DNA of 64,000 nt from Cellulomonas timonensis. Lineage in GTDB: Bacteria > Actinomycetota > Actinomycetes > Actinomycetales > Cellulomonadaceae. Below, in pieces: positions 63,356-64,000 of this stretch. The position numbers were made by a program, and so were the translations under genes. Each line of letters starts with the position of its first letter. Positions within the stretch are counted from its first letter, which is position 1. The DNA lies in contig NZ_FCOT01000012.1 in NCBI RefSeq assembly GCF_900046455.1, positions 248,001-312,000 on the forward strand, written 5' to 3'. The notes beneath the pieces were generated by a model that was given only the letters and a program-made list of their open reading frames with translations, was not told the DNA's origin and searched no databases.

Positions 63356-64000
63356 GTGGAACCGCCGGTCGACAAGCGCAGACGCGTGCCCACCATGAGC
63401 GACGTGGCCCGGCTCGCGGGCGTGTCCACGATGACCGTCTCCAACGTCCTCAACAGCCGCTCCCGGGTGGGCGACAGCACCCGACTGCGGGTCCTGCAGG
63501 CGGTCGACGAGCTGGACTACGAGGTGAACCTCACCGCCCGCCGGCTCCGCGCCGGCCGCGTCGACACCGTGGCGCTGATCGTGCCGAGCTTCGACCACGC
63601 GTACTTCGCCGAGCTGGCCGCCGGCTTCGCGGCGGAGTTCGCCCGCCACGGCCGCCACCTGGTCGTCACGCAGTCCGGCGCCAGCCGGGAAGGCGAGCTG
63701 TCGGCGTTGTCGCAGGCGCGGCTCGGGCAGTACGACGGGGTCATCCTCAGCGCCGTGGGCCTCGCCTATGAGGAGGTCGACGCCCTGCGGAGCGCCCAAC
63801 CGCTGCTGCTGCTCGGCGAGCAGGCCGTCCCGCCCCGGTTCGACCACATCTGCATCGCGAATGTCGAGGGCGCGCGACTGGCGGTGCGGCATCTGCTGGA
63901 CCGCGGCGCGCGGAGGGTCGCCGTCGCCGGCGGGGTGGCCACGGGCCGCGCAGACGGCGCCGGGGCGCAGGACTCGATGTCGGGGCTGCGCACTCGCGGC
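63356..64000 (+). CDS. LacI-family transcriptional regulator (3' end outside window)
   Basis: GTG 63356, 9 nt after AGGAGG, opens a frame that runs through the window end (215 codons visible). After ~13 residues the HTH reads MSDVARLAGVSTMTVSNVLN, followed by the hinge region NLTARRLRAGRVDTVALIVP. The periplasmic-binding-protein-like sensor domain then starts (SFDHAYFAELAAGFAAEFAR, YDGVILSAVG) and is cut off. LacI-type regulators of this group usually respond to a sugar. The divergent hydrolase and the palindrome between them make autoregulation and control of the hydrolase plausible. Confidence 0.93.
   Translation, partial: MEPPVDKRRRVPTMSDVARLAGVSTMTVSNVLNSRSRVGDSTRLRVLQAVDELDYEVNLTARRLRAGRVDTVALIVPSFDHAYFAELAAGFAAEFARHGRHLVVTQSGASREGELSALSQARLGQYDGVILSAVGLAYEEVDALRSAQPLLLLGEQAVPPRFDHICIANVEGARLAVRHLLDRGARRVAVAGGVATGRADGAGAQDSMSGLRTRG

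Overview
The window comes from a high-GC actinobacterium. The closest fit is a Micrococcales organism of the Cellulomonas type, inferred from base composition, gene content and gene order; no species call is possible from sequence reading alone. Most of the sequence to the right of about 18.5 kb is a conserved actinobacterial backbone: pth-rplY-prs-glmU, tRNA-Gln, TetR, ABC-F, ispE-ksgA-rpfB-tatD-metG, rsmI/pmt, and galU-glp-rimJ-glpR next to 5-FCL, fmdB and mscL. The same neighbourhoods occur in Mycobacterium tuberculosis around Rv0985c-Rv1019, from memory of that genome.

Layout. (1) 1-18.4 kb is an extracellular or cell-surface polysaccharide locus. A rightward run, mostly with 4-bp overlaps, encodes a Wzt-like ATPase (cut by the window edge), a Wzm permease, a large secreted clan GH-A hydrolase-like protein, six glycosyltransferase genes (one a GT4-GT2 fusion) and an O-antigen polymerase/ligase-like membrane protein. 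A converging leftward run encodes a WbaP-type initiating sugar transferase, two GT4 enzymes and a Wzz/BY-kinase-like protein whose Walker A is lost. (2) 18.5-22.8 kb holds pth, rplY, prs and glmU. (3) 23.3-29.8 kb holds a secreted GH3 enzyme, tRNA-Gln, TetR and MarR regulators and a GT-C membrane protein. (4) 29.8-42.1 kb holds the ABC-F, ispE, ksgA, two tandem Rpf-type cell-wall hydrolases, tatD, metG, an aminotransferase, a nicotinamidase and rsmI. (5) 42.3-50.8 kb holds protein O-mannosyltransferase, GH20 hexosaminidase, tRNA-Ala, the division-linked galU-glp-rimJ-glpR group and 5-FCL. (6) 50.8-64 kb holds a penicillin acylase-like enzyme, an FmdB protein behind a CIRCE-type operator, a SAF protein, mscL, a 1,536-residue degenerate helicase/nuclease-like protein, an SRPBCC-DUF3224 fusion, a CocE-type hydrolase and a LacI regulator cut by the window end.

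Two places look structurally wrong. ispE is interrupted by a net 151-bp insertion that ends in a near-exact Illumina Nextera Read-1 adapter with its Tn5 mosaic end. Removing 151 bp restores one reading frame, so this is almost certainly an assembly or library artefact rather than a pseudogene. A 108-bp perfect inverted copy of the inside of rsmI lies just upstream of rsmI, in the pmt promoter region; it is either a template-switch duplication or a second artefact. The best biological leads are the doubly degenerate SF1-helicase/nuclease protein, the paired Rpf genes sharing an MtrA-like direct repeat, the Wzz/BY-kinase pseudo-enzyme, and the CIRCE element in front of fmdB.
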